Below, in pieces: positions 39,739-49,133 of a DNA stretch of 64,000 bases; positions within the stretch are counted from its first letter, which is position 1; each line of letters starts with the position of its first letter. The stretch is from Nitrospirillum amazonense. Lineage in GTDB: Bacteria; Pseudomonadota; Alphaproteobacteria; Azospirillales; Azospirillaceae. The stretch spans positions 697,559-761,558 of the forward strand of contig NZ_VITV01000004.1 in assembly GCF_007828035.1 (NCBI RefSeq). Reading direction: 5' to 3'. Position numbers and translations under genes: made by a program. The notes under the pieces were generated by a model. It searched no databases and was not told where the DNA came from. It saw nothing but the letters and a program-made list of their open reading frames with translations.

Positions 39739-39760
39739 GGCTGCGGTAGCTTCCTTTGTT
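39724..39760 (+). terminator. Terminator overlapping the argJ stop codon
   Basis: A perfect 12-bp stem (39724-39735 with 39740-39751, arms AGCTACCGCAGC and GCTGCGGTAGCT) has the stop TGA in its TGAG loop and is followed by TCCTTTGTT. Confidence 0.85.
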
Positions 39761-39864
39761 CCCTCAGGCGCCGGGCGGCGGCATCCGCCGCCTTGGCTTG
39801 TCCTCGATTTCCAGTCCGCCTACGGCTCCCCAGAAATCTCCGGCGGCCGCGGTCGCGGCCTACG

Positions 39865-39890
39865 GCTGCATGAGGGAAATCTCATGCAGC
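39865..39890 (+). promoter_or_regulatory. Hairpin just upstream of the mutT ribosome binding site
   Basis: A perfect 10-bp inverted repeat GCTGCATGAG/CTCATGCAGC (39865-39874 with 39881-39890) lies 11 bases before the GGAGGAAG ribosome binding site of mutT. It could be an operator or a leader hairpin; no T-run follows, so it is not a standard terminator. Confidence 0.5.
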
Positions 39891-39912
39891 TGATTTATTT
39901 GGAGGAAGTGCT

Positions 39913-40365
39913 GTGGCGGATGAGATGACCGCGTGCTGGGATGGGCGGGTCGAGTCGACGGAACCGGTGCGCACTGTCCTGGTGGCCGCCGTGGCTCTGA
40001 TCGACGCCGACGGGCGGGTGCTGCTGGCGCAGCGGCCGCCGGGCAAGTCCTTGGCGGGCCTCTGGGAGTTTCCCGGCGGCAAGGTCGACCCCGGCGAGAC
40101 GCCGGAGGTGGCCCTGGTGCGGGAACTGCGGGAGGAGCTGGGCATCGACACGCGTACCAGCTGCCTGGCGCCCTTCACCTTCGCCAGCCACCGGTATGAG
40201 ACCTTCCATCTGCTGATGCCGCTTTACGTCTGCCGCGTCTGGCAAGGCACGCCCCAGCCCCTGGAAGGCCAGTCCCTGGCCTGGGCGCGGGTGGATCAGC
40301 TGAACGACTATCCCATGCCCCCCGCCGACGTGCCGCTGGTGGCCATGTTGCGGGATTTGCTCTAA
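39913..40365 (+). CDS. mutT: NUDIX hydrolase, MutT/8-oxo-dGTP diphosphatase-like
   Basis: Protein of 150 residues, GTG start with GGAGGAAG upstream. The Nudix box is complete: GGKVDPGETPEVALVRELREELGI (G, E and the REXXEE metal-binding residues present). The preceding LIDADGRVLLAQRPPGKSLAGLWEFPGG and the following FASHRYETFHLLMPLYVCRVW match MutT, which removes 8-oxo-dGTP from the nucleotide pool. argJ-mutT neighbourhoods are common in alphaproteobacteria. Confidence 0.93.
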   Translation: MADEMTACWDGRVESTEPVRTVLVAAVALIDADGRVLLAQRPPGKSLAGLWEFPGGKVDPGETPEVALVRELREELGIDTRTSCLAPFTFASHRYETFHLLMPLYVCRVWQGTPQPLEGQSLAWARVDQLNDYPMPPADVPLVAMLRDLL

Positions 40366-40380
40366 GGCCGCCATTCGGTG

Positions 40381-40506
40381 GCGCAGGTTAAATCACAACT
40401 AAGAAGATATGTGATCGAATCAGATAAAACTTTAAGAATTATAATATAGATTTTGATGTTACCCCTACGGGCAATCCATCCGCCACAAATCCCAAAGAGG
40501 TTTAGG
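40381..40506 (+). promoter_or_regulatory. AT-rich promoter region of the amidohydrolase gene
   Basis: This stretch is much richer in A/T than the rest of the window. It contains TATAAT at 40440-40445, a good -10 hexamer; the -35 is not obvious. It directly precedes the amidohydrolase ribosome binding site (AGAGG). Confidence 0.45.
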
Positions 40507-42420
40507 ATGTTGCCCAATTGCGCGTGTTCTCGCTTCGATATCGCCCAGGCTGTGCTGGCCTCCACGGACAACCTGACACCTGAGCAGCTGTACAAGGCGA
40601 TAAAGGCGGCCCTGGAGGTGGTTCGGCAGGATTATGCCGTGCTGCAATCGGCCCCGGCGCCTGAGCCGGTTGACGCGCCGGCCCGGCTGTTCCACGGCGG
40701 CGTCATCCGAACCATGCGCGACGATCTGCCCACGGTTGAGGCCCTGGTCATCCGGGGCAAGGACATCCTGGGCGTGGGCACGCTGCAGGCGATGCGGGAC
40801 CTGGCTCCAGGCGCACGGGAGGTCGATCTGGCCGGGCGGACGCTGATGCCGGGCTTCGTCGATCCCCACATGCACGTCGTGGCCAGCGCCCTGCTGGCTC
40901 CTGGCTTGGGCTTGGGGCCGGTAGCGGGGGAGGACTACACCTTCGACAGCGTCAAGGCGAAGCTACGCCAGGCCATCCGGTCGGCCAAGTCGACAGAGGA
41001 TTGGATCGTCGCCACCGGTTTCGATTCCTCGCGGCTGTCGGATGGTTGGCGGAACATCACGATCGACGACCTGGATGAGTTGTTCGATCATGCTCCCGCG
41101 GAAAAGCAGAACCCGGTTTTCATCGCGTCGGGGTCGGGTCACACCACCTACGCCAACCGCCGGGTCCTAGTGATGGCCGGCGTGCCCGAATACAACCCGC
41201 CCAAGCTGGAAGGGGGCAAGATCGCCACCTTCTTCGAGGACGGTAAAGATACCGGCCGCACCTCCGGCATCTTCATTGAATATCCCGCCCAGAAATATGT
41301 CCTGGGTGCGCTCTCCAGCAGTGGTCACACGGGCTTCCCCGAGGACCCGACCACGCTGGGCGTGAATGTGGCCGAGATTCTGTACACCGCGCTGGCCAAC
41401 GGCAACACCATGGTGAACGAGGCGGCGCTGGGCATCGCGATGGGCGCCGCCGATATGGAGAAGGCGGCCATCGACGCGGTGTCGCTTTTCACGGCCCGTC
41501 CCCGCTTCGCCAGCGCCCGCTATGTCAGCCAGTACCTGGTGGGCGACCATCAGGTGCACTGGCAGCACCCCGACCTGACCGACCCCATGTTCCTGCAGCA
41601 GGCCGTCAAGCTGTTCGCCGATGGCTCCAACCAGGGTGTCACCGGGTTGCAGCGCGAACCCTACACCCCCTGGGCCATCCTGCAGACGGAGCGGGACTAT
41701 CTGGGCTTTGACGTGAAGGGCAACCAGAACCTGCCCGTCAGCGGGTTGGCCGCCTTGGTCGGCCCCGCCAATGACGCCGGCTGGCAGGTCATCACCCACG
41801 CCAACGGCGACGCGGCCATCGACAACATCCTGGCGGCTTACCAGAAGTCGAAGGAGGACAATCCAGCGTCCGCCGCCCTGCGCAACCGGGTGGAGCACTG
41901 CTCCATCCTGCAGGATGACCAGATCAAGCGCATGAAGGACCTGGACGTGGTGCCGTCCTTCCTCATCCAGCACGTGGCGGAGTGGGGATACGTGCTGAAA
42001 AAGCTGCTGGGCGACCGCGCCGACCTGCTGGACCGATGCGCGTCCGTGGAAAAGGCGGGCCTGCGCTTCTCCTTGCACAGCGACTACACCGTCAGCCCGC
42101 TGGAGCCGCTGCGCCGGGTCCAGACCGCGGTCACCCGCATCATGGACATGGACCCCGACCACGGGGTGCTGAGCCCCGATGAACGCATCAGCGTGGTATC
42201 GGCCCTGAAGGCCCAGACCATCGACGCCGCCTGGCAATGCCATGCCGACCAGTATGTCGGGACGTTGCAGGCGGGGAAGTTGGCTGACCTGGTGATCCTG
42301 GACAGCGACCCCTGCACGTGTGAACCGACCCGCATCGGGGACATCAAAGTGAGTGAGACCTGGGTCAACGGTGCCAAGGTCTTCCCGCTGGTCCCGCAAG
42401 GCGAGGTTCCGGCGGCGTAA
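40507..42420 (+). CDS. YtcJ-like amidohydrolase with N-terminal extension
   Basis: Metal-dependent hydrolase of 637 residues in the YtcJ/exoenzyme-regulatory group of the amidohydrolase superfamily. Metal ligands appear as TLMPGFVDPHMHV, then HANGDAAIDNI, RVEHCSIL and the late Asp in FSLHSDYTVSP; the C-terminal strand LQAGKLADLVILDSDP is typical. The first about 60 residues (CACSRFDIAQAVLAS, ALEVVRQDYAVL) lie before the usual start (ARLFHGGVIRTM) and look like a separate small helical part. Start ATG 40507 is supported by AGAGG six bases upstream. The substrate is unknown. It stands alone behind an AT-rich promoter. Confidence 0.87.
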   Translation: MLPNCACSRFDIAQAVLASTDNLTPEQLYKAIKAALEVVRQDYAVLQSAPAPEPVDAPARLFHGGVIRTMRDDLPTVEALVIRGKDILGVGTLQAMRDLAPGAREVDLAGRTLMPGFVDPHMHVVASALLAPGLGLGPVAGEDYTFDSVKAKLRQAIRSAKSTEDWIVATGFDSSRLSDGWRNITIDDLDELFDHAPAEKQNPVFIASGSGHTTYANRRVLVMAGVPEYNPPKLEGGKIATFFEDGKDTGRTSGIFIEYPAQKYVLGALSSSGHTGFPEDPTTLGVNVAEILYTALANGNTMVNEAALGIAMGAADMEKAAIDAVSLFTARPRFASARYVSQYLVGDHQVHWQHPDLTDPMFLQQAVKLFADGSNQGVTGLQREPYTPWAILQTERDYLGFDVKGNQNLPVSGLAALVGPANDAGWQVITHANGDAAIDNILAAYQKSKEDNPASAALRNRVEHCSILQDDQIKRMKDLDVVPSFLIQHVAEWGYVLKKLLGDRADLLDRCASVEKAGLRFSLHSDYTVSPLEPLRRVQTAVTRIMDMDPDHGVLSPDERISVVSALKAQTIDAAWQCHADQYVGTLQAGKLADLVILDSDPCTCEPTRIGDIKVSETWVNGAKVFPLVPQGEVPAA

Positions 42421-42437
42421 GTCTGACTCAGGAACGG

Positions 42438-42470
42438 CGGGCCGCGCGCCAACGGTCGGCGCGCGGCCCG
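42438..42470. terminator. GC-rich terminator hairpin between amidohydrolase and methyltransferase
   Basis: A perfect 13-bp stem (42438-42450 with 42458-42470, arms CGGGCCGCGCGCC and GGCGCGCGGCCCG) lies between two convergent genes. It has no clear T-run. Confidence 0.7.
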
Positions 42471-42490
42471 TCCGTTCGCGGAGCCCTCAA

Positions 42491-43408
42491 TCAGTTCTTC
42501 AGCGGATTGATCTCTTCCGTGCCCAGCGCGTCGGCCAGGCGCAGCTTGGCGCTGCCGCGGCGTAGGGGTTTCTGCTGGCTTTCGTCGGGGGCCCAGCCGG
42601 CCAGATACAGCACTTGGAAGCTGGCCTCGATGCCGCCCTCGCCATCGGGATACAGGTCCTGGTAACGCTCTGCGGCCCGGGTGAACAGGTCGCTGGGGCT
42701 CACGGCCTTGCGGCTGTCCAGCACGGCGTTGGTCTCGCCCATGCCGCGCAGGTCCTGGATCAGGCGGAAGGCGTGGGGGTAGCTGACGGTCAGCATGTCG
42801 CTGTCCACCACCGGCAGGGCGAAGCCGGCGCGCTGCAGCAGGCCGCCGGCGTCGCGCACCTCGGCCATGGGGCTGATGCGGGGCGATAGGCCGCCCAACA
42901 GGTCCATCTCGGCCTCCATCAGGCTGCGGCGCAGCTCGAACAGCGTCTCGCCGCCCAGGATGGCGCCCAGGAACAGGCCATCGGGCTTCAACGCGCGGCG
43001 CACCTGGATCAGGGCGCCAGGCAGGTCGTTGACCCAATGCAGGCTGAGGGCGCTGACCACCAGGTCGAAGCTGCCCTCGGCGAAGGGCAGGAACTCCTCA
43101 TCAGCCGCCACGGTCGGTAGGCCGGGCATGCGCTTGGCCGCCTCGGCCGCGAAGCGGGGGGACAGGTCCGTGGCCACCACTTGGGCGATGCTGGGCACGG
43201 CTGCCAGGGCCCGCGCCACCTCTCCGCCATGGCAGCCCAGGTCCAGGGCCACGCGGAAGTCGCGCTTGATGTCGGCCAGGCGTTCCACCAGGCGGCCGAC
43301 CACCTCGGCCTTCAGGAAATCGAAGCCGGTCCACCCGGCGGCGGCCCGGTCGCGATGGGCCCGCACGCGGCGGCGGTTGAAGACGGTCATGCTGTCGGCG
43401 TCGCTCAT
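42491..43408 (-). CDS. SAM-dependent methyltransferase, BioC/NDUFAF5-like
   Basis: Class I methyltransferase of 305 residues. After the N-terminal MTVFNRRRVRAHRDRAA come motif I VALDLGCHGGEVARAL, motif II VVATDLSP and the later FDLVVSALSLHWVNDLPGALIQVRRALKPDGLFLGA. The sequence LFDRRRVR-like start and the C-terminal VLYLAGWAP-type end resemble the mitochondrial complex I factor NDUFAF5 and its alphaproteobacterial homologues more than true BioC. Start ATG 43408 (MSDADSM); ATG 43390 is also possible. It is divergent from comF, a conserved alphaproteobacterial arrangement. Confidence 0.87.
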   Translation of the reverse strand: MSDADSMTVFNRRRVRAHRDRAAAGWTGFDFLKAEVVGRLVERLADIKRDFRVALDLGCHGGEVARALAAVPSIAQVVATDLSPRFAAEAAKRMPGLPTVAADEEFLPFAEGSFDLVVSALSLHWVNDLPGALIQVRRALKPDGLFLGAILGGETLFELRRSLMEAEMDLLGGLSPRISPMAEVRDAGGLLQRAGFALPVVDSDMLTVSYPHAFRLIQDLRGMGETNAVLDSRKAVSPSDLFTRAAERYQDLYPDGEGGIEASFQVLYLAGWAPDESQQKPLRRGSAKLRLADALGTEEINPLKN

Positions 43409-43509
43409 GGGGCCGGTATAGGCCCTTCCTGGGCCGGAGCAACAGGAATTTACGGGGTACGCGCGGCTTTGCGCTATCATGGCGCGTGCTTCTTGGAGGA
43501 CATGCGCGT

Positions 43510-44268
43510 ATGGGCGATTGGGGGCGGGCGATGGGGGCCAGGGTGCGCGACACCGGCGTGCGCCTGCTCGACCTGGTGCTGCCGCCGCGCTGCCTGGGCT
43601 GTGGCGAGGCGGTGGCCGCTGCCGGCACGCTGTGCGGCGCCTGCTGGCGGGGCGTCAGCTTCATCACGGCGCCGCAATGCGCCGCCTGCGGCCGGCCCTT
43701 TCCCCATGACATGGGCGCCGATGCCCTGTGCGCCATCTGTGTCGCTGCACCCCTATCCTTCGGCCGGCTGCGCGCCGCCGTGCTGTACGACGATGCCAGC
43801 CGCCCCCTGATCCTGGGCTTCAAGCATGGCGACCGGACGGAGGCCGTCCCCCTGTTCGCCGGCTGGATGGCGCGCGCCGGGGGGGAACTGCTGGCCGGGG
43901 CCGATCTCGTGGCGCCGGTGCCGCTGCACCGCTGGCGCCTGTTCGCCCGGCGCTACAATCAGGCGGCCCTGCTGGCCGCGCGGCTGGGGACCATCAGCGG
44001 GGTGAAAGCGGCGCCCGACCTGCTGGTCCGCCGCCGCCGCACGCCCAGCCAGGGCAGTCTGTCGCGGGGGGGACGGGCGCGCAACGTGGCGGGCGCCTTC
44101 GCCCTGCGCCCCGGCCGCTCGGTCAAGGGGCTGCGCGTCGTGCTGGTGGATGACGTCTACACCACCGGCGCCACGGTGGCGGAGTGCGCCCGCGTGCTGC
44201 TGCGGGCGGGTGCCGCCGGGGTGGAGGTGCTGGCCCTGGCCCGGGTGCTGAAGGCCGAAGATATTTAG
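43510..44268 (+). CDS. comF: ComF family phosphoribosyltransferase-like protein
   Basis: Protein of 252 residues with the ComF pattern: an N-terminal zinc-finger-like Cys cluster (PPRCLGCGEAV, LCGACW, QCAACGRPF, ALCAIC), then a phosphoribosyltransferase domain with VPLHRWRLFARRYNQAALLA and the PRPP-binding VVLVDDVYTTGATVAEC. In competent bacteria ComF aids DNA uptake; in proteobacteria it is usually linked to DNA metabolism without clear function. Start ATG 43510 with GGAGG ten bases upstream. It is followed by grxC and a nitrilase-family gene, a common alphaproteobacterial set. Confidence 0.92.
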   Translation: MGDWGRAMGARVRDTGVRLLDLVLPPRCLGCGEAVAAAGTLCGACWRGVSFITAPQCAACGRPFPHDMGADALCAICVAAPLSFGRLRAAVLYDDASRPLILGFKHGDRTEAVPLFAGWMARAGGELLAGADLVAPVPLHRWRLFARRYNQAALLAARLGTISGVKAAPDLLVRRRRTPSQGSLSRGGRARNVAGAFALRPGRSVKGLRVVLVDDVYTTGATVAECARVLLRAGAAGVEVLALARVLKAEDI

Positions 44269-44369
44269 AAACACTCTAAACTCAGGGCTGGGTTGCGCAC
44301 CCACCCTTGGCGCTGCGCCGCCGATGCGCCAATATTTCAGGTAAATCATTTCCTCAGGAGTTTGGGCCC

Positions 44370-44651
44370 ATGCCCCGCGTTGAGATCTACACCAGCCCCT
44401 ACTGCCCCTATTGCCACCGCGCCAAGCGCCTGCTGGACAGCAAGGGCGTGCAGTATGAGGAGATCGACGTCATCGCCAACCCGTCGCGCAAGCCGGAGAT
44501 GATCCAGCGCGCGGATGGCCGCACCACGGTGCCCCAGATTTTCGTGGATGGTGAGGGCCTGGGCGGCAGCGACGACATCCACGCCCTGGACCGCGCCGGC
44601 AAGCTGAACGCCAAGCTGGGCCTGGACCAGTTGGCCTCCGGCACCGCCTGA
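44370..44651 (+). CDS. grxC: Glutaredoxin 3
   Basis: Dithiol glutaredoxin of 93 residues with the CPYC active site (SPYCPYCHRAKRLLDSKG), the cis-Pro loop RTTVPQIFVDGEGLGG and the glutathione-contact SDDIHALD. It reduces disulfides using glutathione. CAGGAG lies nine bases before ATG 44370. It is followed six bases later by a nitrilase-family amidase, probably in the same transcript. Confidence 0.97.
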   Translation: MPRVEIYTSPYCPYCHRAKRLLDSKGVQYEEIDVIANPSRKPEMIQRADGRTTVPQIFVDGEGLGGSDDIHALDRAGKLNAKLGLDQLASGTA

Positions 44652-44656
44652 CGCGC

Positions 44657-45499
44657 ATGACGGCGGCCCCTTCCTCAGGTGTCCTGCGCGCGGCAGTCCT
44701 GCAGATGACCGCCGGGCCGGAGATATCGGCCAACATGGATGCGGTGGCCGACCTGCTGCGCCAGGCCAGGGACCAGGGGGCGGCGTTCGCCACCCTGCCG
44801 GAAAACGTGGCCCGCATGGTCCAAGGCCGCGAGCGGGTGCTGGCCGGCGCTTATGAGGAAGAGGCGCATCCGGCCCTTGGCCGGTTCCGCGACCTGGCGG
44901 TAGAAACCGGGCTGTGGCTCATGACCGGCACCCTGGCCTGTCTGACGAAGGATGGCCGCGCCGCCAACCGCTGCTTCGTCATCGACCCATCGGGCCAGGT
45001 GCTGGCCCGCTACGACAAGCTGCACATGTTCGATGTGGAGCTGGCGAATGGCGAGCGTTATCGCGAAAGCGCCACCTTCCGCCCCGGCGACACCGCGCGC
45101 GTGGTCGATACCCCGTGGGGCGGGCTGGGCCTGACCGTCTGCTACGACGTGCGCTTTCCCCAGCTCTACCGCGCCCTGGCCAAGGCCGGCGCCCGCATCA
45201 TCACGGTACCCTCGGCCTTCACCGTGCCCACCGGCCGCGCCCACTGGCATGTGCTGCTGCGCGCCCGCGCCATCGAGACCGGCTGCTGGGTCCTGGCCCC
45301 TGCCCAGGTGGGCACCCACGACGGCGGCCGCCAGACCTACGGCCACGCCCTGATCATCAGCCCTTGGGGTGAGGTAGTGGCTGACGCCGGTGGCGAGGCC
45401 TCCGGTGTGCTAGTCGCGGACCTGGACCTATCCAAGGTGGATGAGGCGCGATCCATGGTGCCCAGCCTGTTGCACGACCGGGCGTTCCAGGGACCTTAG
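44657..45499 (+). CDS. Carbon-nitrogen hydrolase, deaminated-glutathione-amidase-like (Nit1)
   Basis: Nitrilase-superfamily amidase of 280 residues. The catalytic triad appears as Glu in TLPENVARM, Lys in [12 protein letters not shown] and Cys in [14 protein letters not shown]. The HMFDVE and [17 protein letters not shown] stretches match the Nit1/YbeM group, which hydrolyses deaminated glutathione, a side product of transaminases. Its place directly after glutaredoxin gives the call some context. ATG 44657 starts six bases after grxC. Confidence 0.88.
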   Translation: MTAAPSSGVLRAAVLQMTAGPEISANMDAVADLLRQARDQGAAFATLPENVARMVQGRERVLAGAYEEEAHPALGRFRDLAVETGLWLMTGTLACLTKDGRAANRCFVIDPSGQVLARYDKLHMFDVELANGERYRESATFRPGDTARVVDTPWGGLGLTVCYDVRFPQLYRALAKAGARIITVPSAFTVPTGRAHWHVLLRARAIETGCWVLAPAQVGTHDGGRQTYGHALIISPWGEVVADAGGEASGVLVADLDLSKVDEARSMVPSLLHDRAFQGP

Positions 45500-45538
45500 A
45501 GCTCCCGCCCCATGGCCGCTCCAAAGTCCAAACAAAAA

Positions 45539-45562
45539 GGCGGCACCCTCGCGGATGCCGCC
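45539..45562. terminator. Terminator hairpin between the nitrilase and hpd genes
   Basis: A 7-bp stem GGCGGCA/TGCCGCC (45539-45545 with 45556-45562) with A-rich sequence before it and CTTCGTTTCG after it lies between convergent genes. Confidence 0.7.
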
Positions 45563-45587
45563 CTTCGTTTCGTTACAGAAACAGACC

Positions 45588-46742
<1,155 letters not shown>

Positions 46743-46837
46743 GGCGGGTCGCTCTCCCTGTTAGAAGCAACAATCCCCCTGATGATACGCCCGGCGCCCG
46801 GGCATTTCCTTGCGAAGTCTGCCGCATTTGTTCAAGA

Positions 46838-46857
46838 TTGAGCAACGTTGTGCTCAA
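46838..46857. promoter_or_regulatory. Operator-like palindrome between hpd and its Lrp/AsnC regulator
   Basis: TTGAGCAACGTTGTGCTCAA has perfect 7-bp arms (TTGAGCA/TGCTCAA) around a 6-bp centre. It lies 24 bases before the Lrp-family start and about 95 bases upstream of hpd, where an autoregulator would bind. A related imperfect site, TTGAGCTAGGGCTAA, lies at about 47429-47443 upstream of phhA. Confidence 0.7.
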
Positions 46858-46880
46858 GAAACCCTTAAGGCGGCATCACT

Positions 46881-47372
46881 ATGGGTAAATCCAGTCTGGA
46901 CGCGGCAGATCTGCGCATCCTGGATACGTTGCAGCGCAACGGGCGCCTATCCAACGTCGACCTGGCGGAAGCCGTGGGCCTGTCGCCCTCGCCCTGCCTG
47001 CGTCGGGTGAAGGACCTGGAGGACCAGGGCTACATCCAGGGCTATGCCGCCCTGCTGGACCGGCGCCTGTTGGGCCTGGGGGTCGTCGCCTTCGTCGAGG
47101 TCAAGATCGATCAGAACGCGGAAGGCGACGCCGTGTTCCGCCGCCTGGTCAGCCAAATCCCCGAGGTGGTGTCCTGCTTCGTCATGACCGGCACCATGGA
47201 CTATCTGGTGCAGGTGGTGGTCAGCAACCTGGAGGCCTTCGCCGAGGTCTCCATGAAAAAGCTGCTGCAGATCCCGGGCGTGAAGGACGTACGCTCCAGC
47301 TTCGTGCTGGACGTGGTCAAGCACTCCACCGCAGTACCCTTGCCGTCGGTCGCCGAACTGGCGCGGGACTGA
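46881..47372 (+). CDS. Lrp/AsnC family transcriptional regulator
   Basis: Regulator of 163 residues. The N-terminal helix-turn-helix reads LDAADLRILDTLQRNGRLSNVDLAEAVGLSPSPCLRRVKDLE and the C-terminal RAM effector domain contains VVAFVEVKIDQ, SCFVMTGTMDYLVQVV and IPGVKDVRSSFVLDVVKHSTAVPL. The RAM domain usually binds amino acids. Lying between divergent hpd and downstream phhA, it most likely senses an aromatic amino acid and controls phenylalanine/tyrosine catabolism, as known for PhhR-type or Lrp-type local regulators. Confidence 0.92.
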   Translation: MGKSSLDAADLRILDTLQRNGRLSNVDLAEAVGLSPSPCLRRVKDLEDQGYIQGYAALLDRRLLGLGVVAFVEVKIDQNAEGDAVFRRLVSQIPEVVSCFVMTGTMDYLVQVVVSNLEAFAEVSMKKLLQIPGVKDVRSSFVLDVVKHSTAVPLPSVAELARD

Positions 47373-47519
47373 AATTTCTTCCCGGCACAAGATTGCTAAA
47401 CCGGTCGTTCAAACGGCAGGAAGTGGTTTTGAGCTAGGGCTAACGGGGCATGATCGCAAGGAAATGGTGCTGATCCAGCGATAAAATGGTTTCACAAACC
47501 CAGCCAGGGAGATGGAGCC

Positions 47520-48392
47520 ATGAGCAGCAGCGCGCCGGTCAACACCACGGGCAAGTCCGACACCCCCCTGCGCGGCGACTACAGCGCCATGGCGGCTGAC
47601 TACACCGTGCCCCAGGGCTGGGAAAAGATCACGGCGGAGGAGCACGCCCGCTGGCGCACGCTGTATGAGCGTCAGTCGGCCCTGCTGCCCCGCTATGCCG
47701 CGCCTGAGTTCATGGAAAGCCTGGCCCGGCTGGACGCCCGCGACGGGGTGCCCCATTTCAATCGCGCCAGCGAGGTGCTGCACAAGGCCACGGGCTGGAC
47801 CCTGGTGGCCGTGCCCGGCCTGCTGCCCAACGACGTCTTCTTCAACCACCTGGCCGAAAAGCGATTTCCGGTGACCAACTGGATCCGCCGGGCGGATGAG
47901 ATGGATTACCTGGTGGAACCGGACGTGTTCCACGACTTCTTCGGCCATGTGCCCCTGCTGATGCATCCGGTCTTCGCCGACTATCTGCAGGCCTATGGCA
48001 GGAAGGGCGCCGAGGCCGAAGCCCACGGCGGGCTGGAGCGCCTGGCCCGTCTCTACTGGTACATGGTGGAATTCGGCCTGATCAATACGCCCCAGGGCCT
48101 GCGCGCCTATGGCGCCGGCATGCTGTCCTCGCGGGGCGAGACGCAGTACTGCATCGAAAGCCCCGAGCCCAACCGCGTGGGCTTTAATCTGGAACGGGTG
48201 ATGCGCACCCGCTATCGCATCGACGACTACCAGGAAACCTACTTCGTCTTGGACAGCTTCGAACAGCTGTTCCAGGCCACGGCGCAGGATTTCGCCCCGC
48301 TCTATGCCAAGCTGGCCGCCCTGCCGGATCTGCCGGCCGACCAGATCCAGCCGGGCGACACCGTGTTTACCGCAGGCCGCAAGGCGGCTTAG
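47520..48392 (+). CDS. phhA: Phenylalanine 4-monooxygenase
   Basis: Pterin- and iron-dependent hydroxylase of 290 residues that turns phenylalanine into tyrosine. Iron ligands are His138 and His143 in VFHDFFGHVPLL and Glu184 in YWYMVEFGL. ATGWTLVAVPGLLP, FPVTNWIRRADEMDYL and GAGMLSSRGETQYC are further family blocks. It is the short bacterial form without a regulatory ACT domain. The gene lies 148 bp after the Lrp-family gene and feeds the hpd pathway through tyrosine transamination. phhB (pterin dehydratase) is not in the window. Confidence 0.97.
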   Translation: MSSSAPVNTTGKSDTPLRGDYSAMAADYTVPQGWEKITAEEHARWRTLYERQSALLPRYAAPEFMESLARLDARDGVPHFNRASEVLHKATGWTLVAVPGLLPNDVFFNHLAEKRFPVTNWIRRADEMDYLVEPDVFHDFFGHVPLLMHPVFADYLQAYGRKGAEAEAHGGLERLARLYWYMVEFGLINTPQGLRAYGAGMLSSRGETQYCIESPEPNRVGFNLERVMRTRYRIDDYQETYFVLDSFEQLFQATAQDFAPLYAKLAALPDLPADQIQPGDTVFTAGRKAA

Positions 48393-48411
48393 GCTTAGCC
48401 CAGCAAGTGCC

Positions 48412-49110
48412 CTAGGGGCTGGGTCGCAGCGTTTGCCCGATCATGGCATAGGCGTCGTCGCTGGCCAGGAAGACGTAGGCGGGTGTGATGCCAGCCCAGT
48501 CTTCCTCCTCGCCATCCGCGTCGGGCGGCAGGTGGCCCGGGCACACGCAATTGGCGGTGATGTCGTTGTCGCCGAACTCATGCACCAGGCTGCGGGTGAA
48601 GCCCAGCAGGGCGGAGGCCGCGGCGCCGTAGGCGGTCATCCCGCGCGCCCCTTCCATGGCGGTGCTGTCCACCGTGGTGACGATGCGGCCATAGCTGCGC
48701 GCCCGCATCAGGGGCAGCAGATGGCGCACCATCAGGAAGGTGCCGCCCATGTTGGCGGCCATGGTGGCCTCGAACAGTTCCAGCGTCATGCCGTCGAAAG
48801 GCTGTTTCAGGCGGAAGCCGGCGTTGTTGACCAGGATGTCGACATGGTCGAAGGCAGCGATGGCCGCTTCGGCCACCGTATAGGCGCCGGCCGGCTGGGT
48901 GATGTCGGCCTGCACGACGATGCCGGTGCGGCCCAGGGCCTGCACCTGGCGGGCGGTTTCCGTGGCCGCCGCCTGTTCATCGGGCAAAAGGTGGTGGAGG
49001 ACGACGTTGGCCCCCTCCTGCGCCAGGGCGACCGCGACGGCGCGGCCCAGGCCGGACGCCGCCCCCGTCACCACCGCTGTCCGGTTCGCCAAACGCCCCG
49101 CCCGCTGCAT
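48412..49110 (-). CDS. SDR-family protein lacking the catalytic Lys
   Basis: Rossmann-fold short-chain dehydrogenase relative of 232 residues. Cofactor motif TGAASGLGRAV (about 15-25) and NNAG (95-98) are normal, and Ser149 and Tyr161 of the active site are present. The YxxxK motif, however, reads Y161-G-A-A-A165, so the essential Lys is Ala (codon at 48616-48618). Oxidoreductase activity is therefore doubtful. It starts 23 bp after the stop of the large GlmS-like gene on the same strand and is likely co-transcribed with it, suggesting a joint role. Confidence 0.87.
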   Translation of the reverse strand: MQRAGRLANRTAVVTGAASGLGRAVAVALAQEGANVVLHHLLPDEQAAATETARQVQALGRTGIVVQADITQPAGAYTVAEAAIAAFDHVDILVNNAGFRLKQPFDGMTLELFEATMAANMGGTFLMVRHLLPLMRARSYGRIVTTVDSTAMEGARGMTAYGAAASALLGFTRSLVHEFGDNDITANCVCPGHLPPDADGEEEDWAGITPAYVFLASDDAYAMIGQTLRPSP

Positions 49111-49133
49111 CGCCGTTCCCCAAAACCCCGAGT

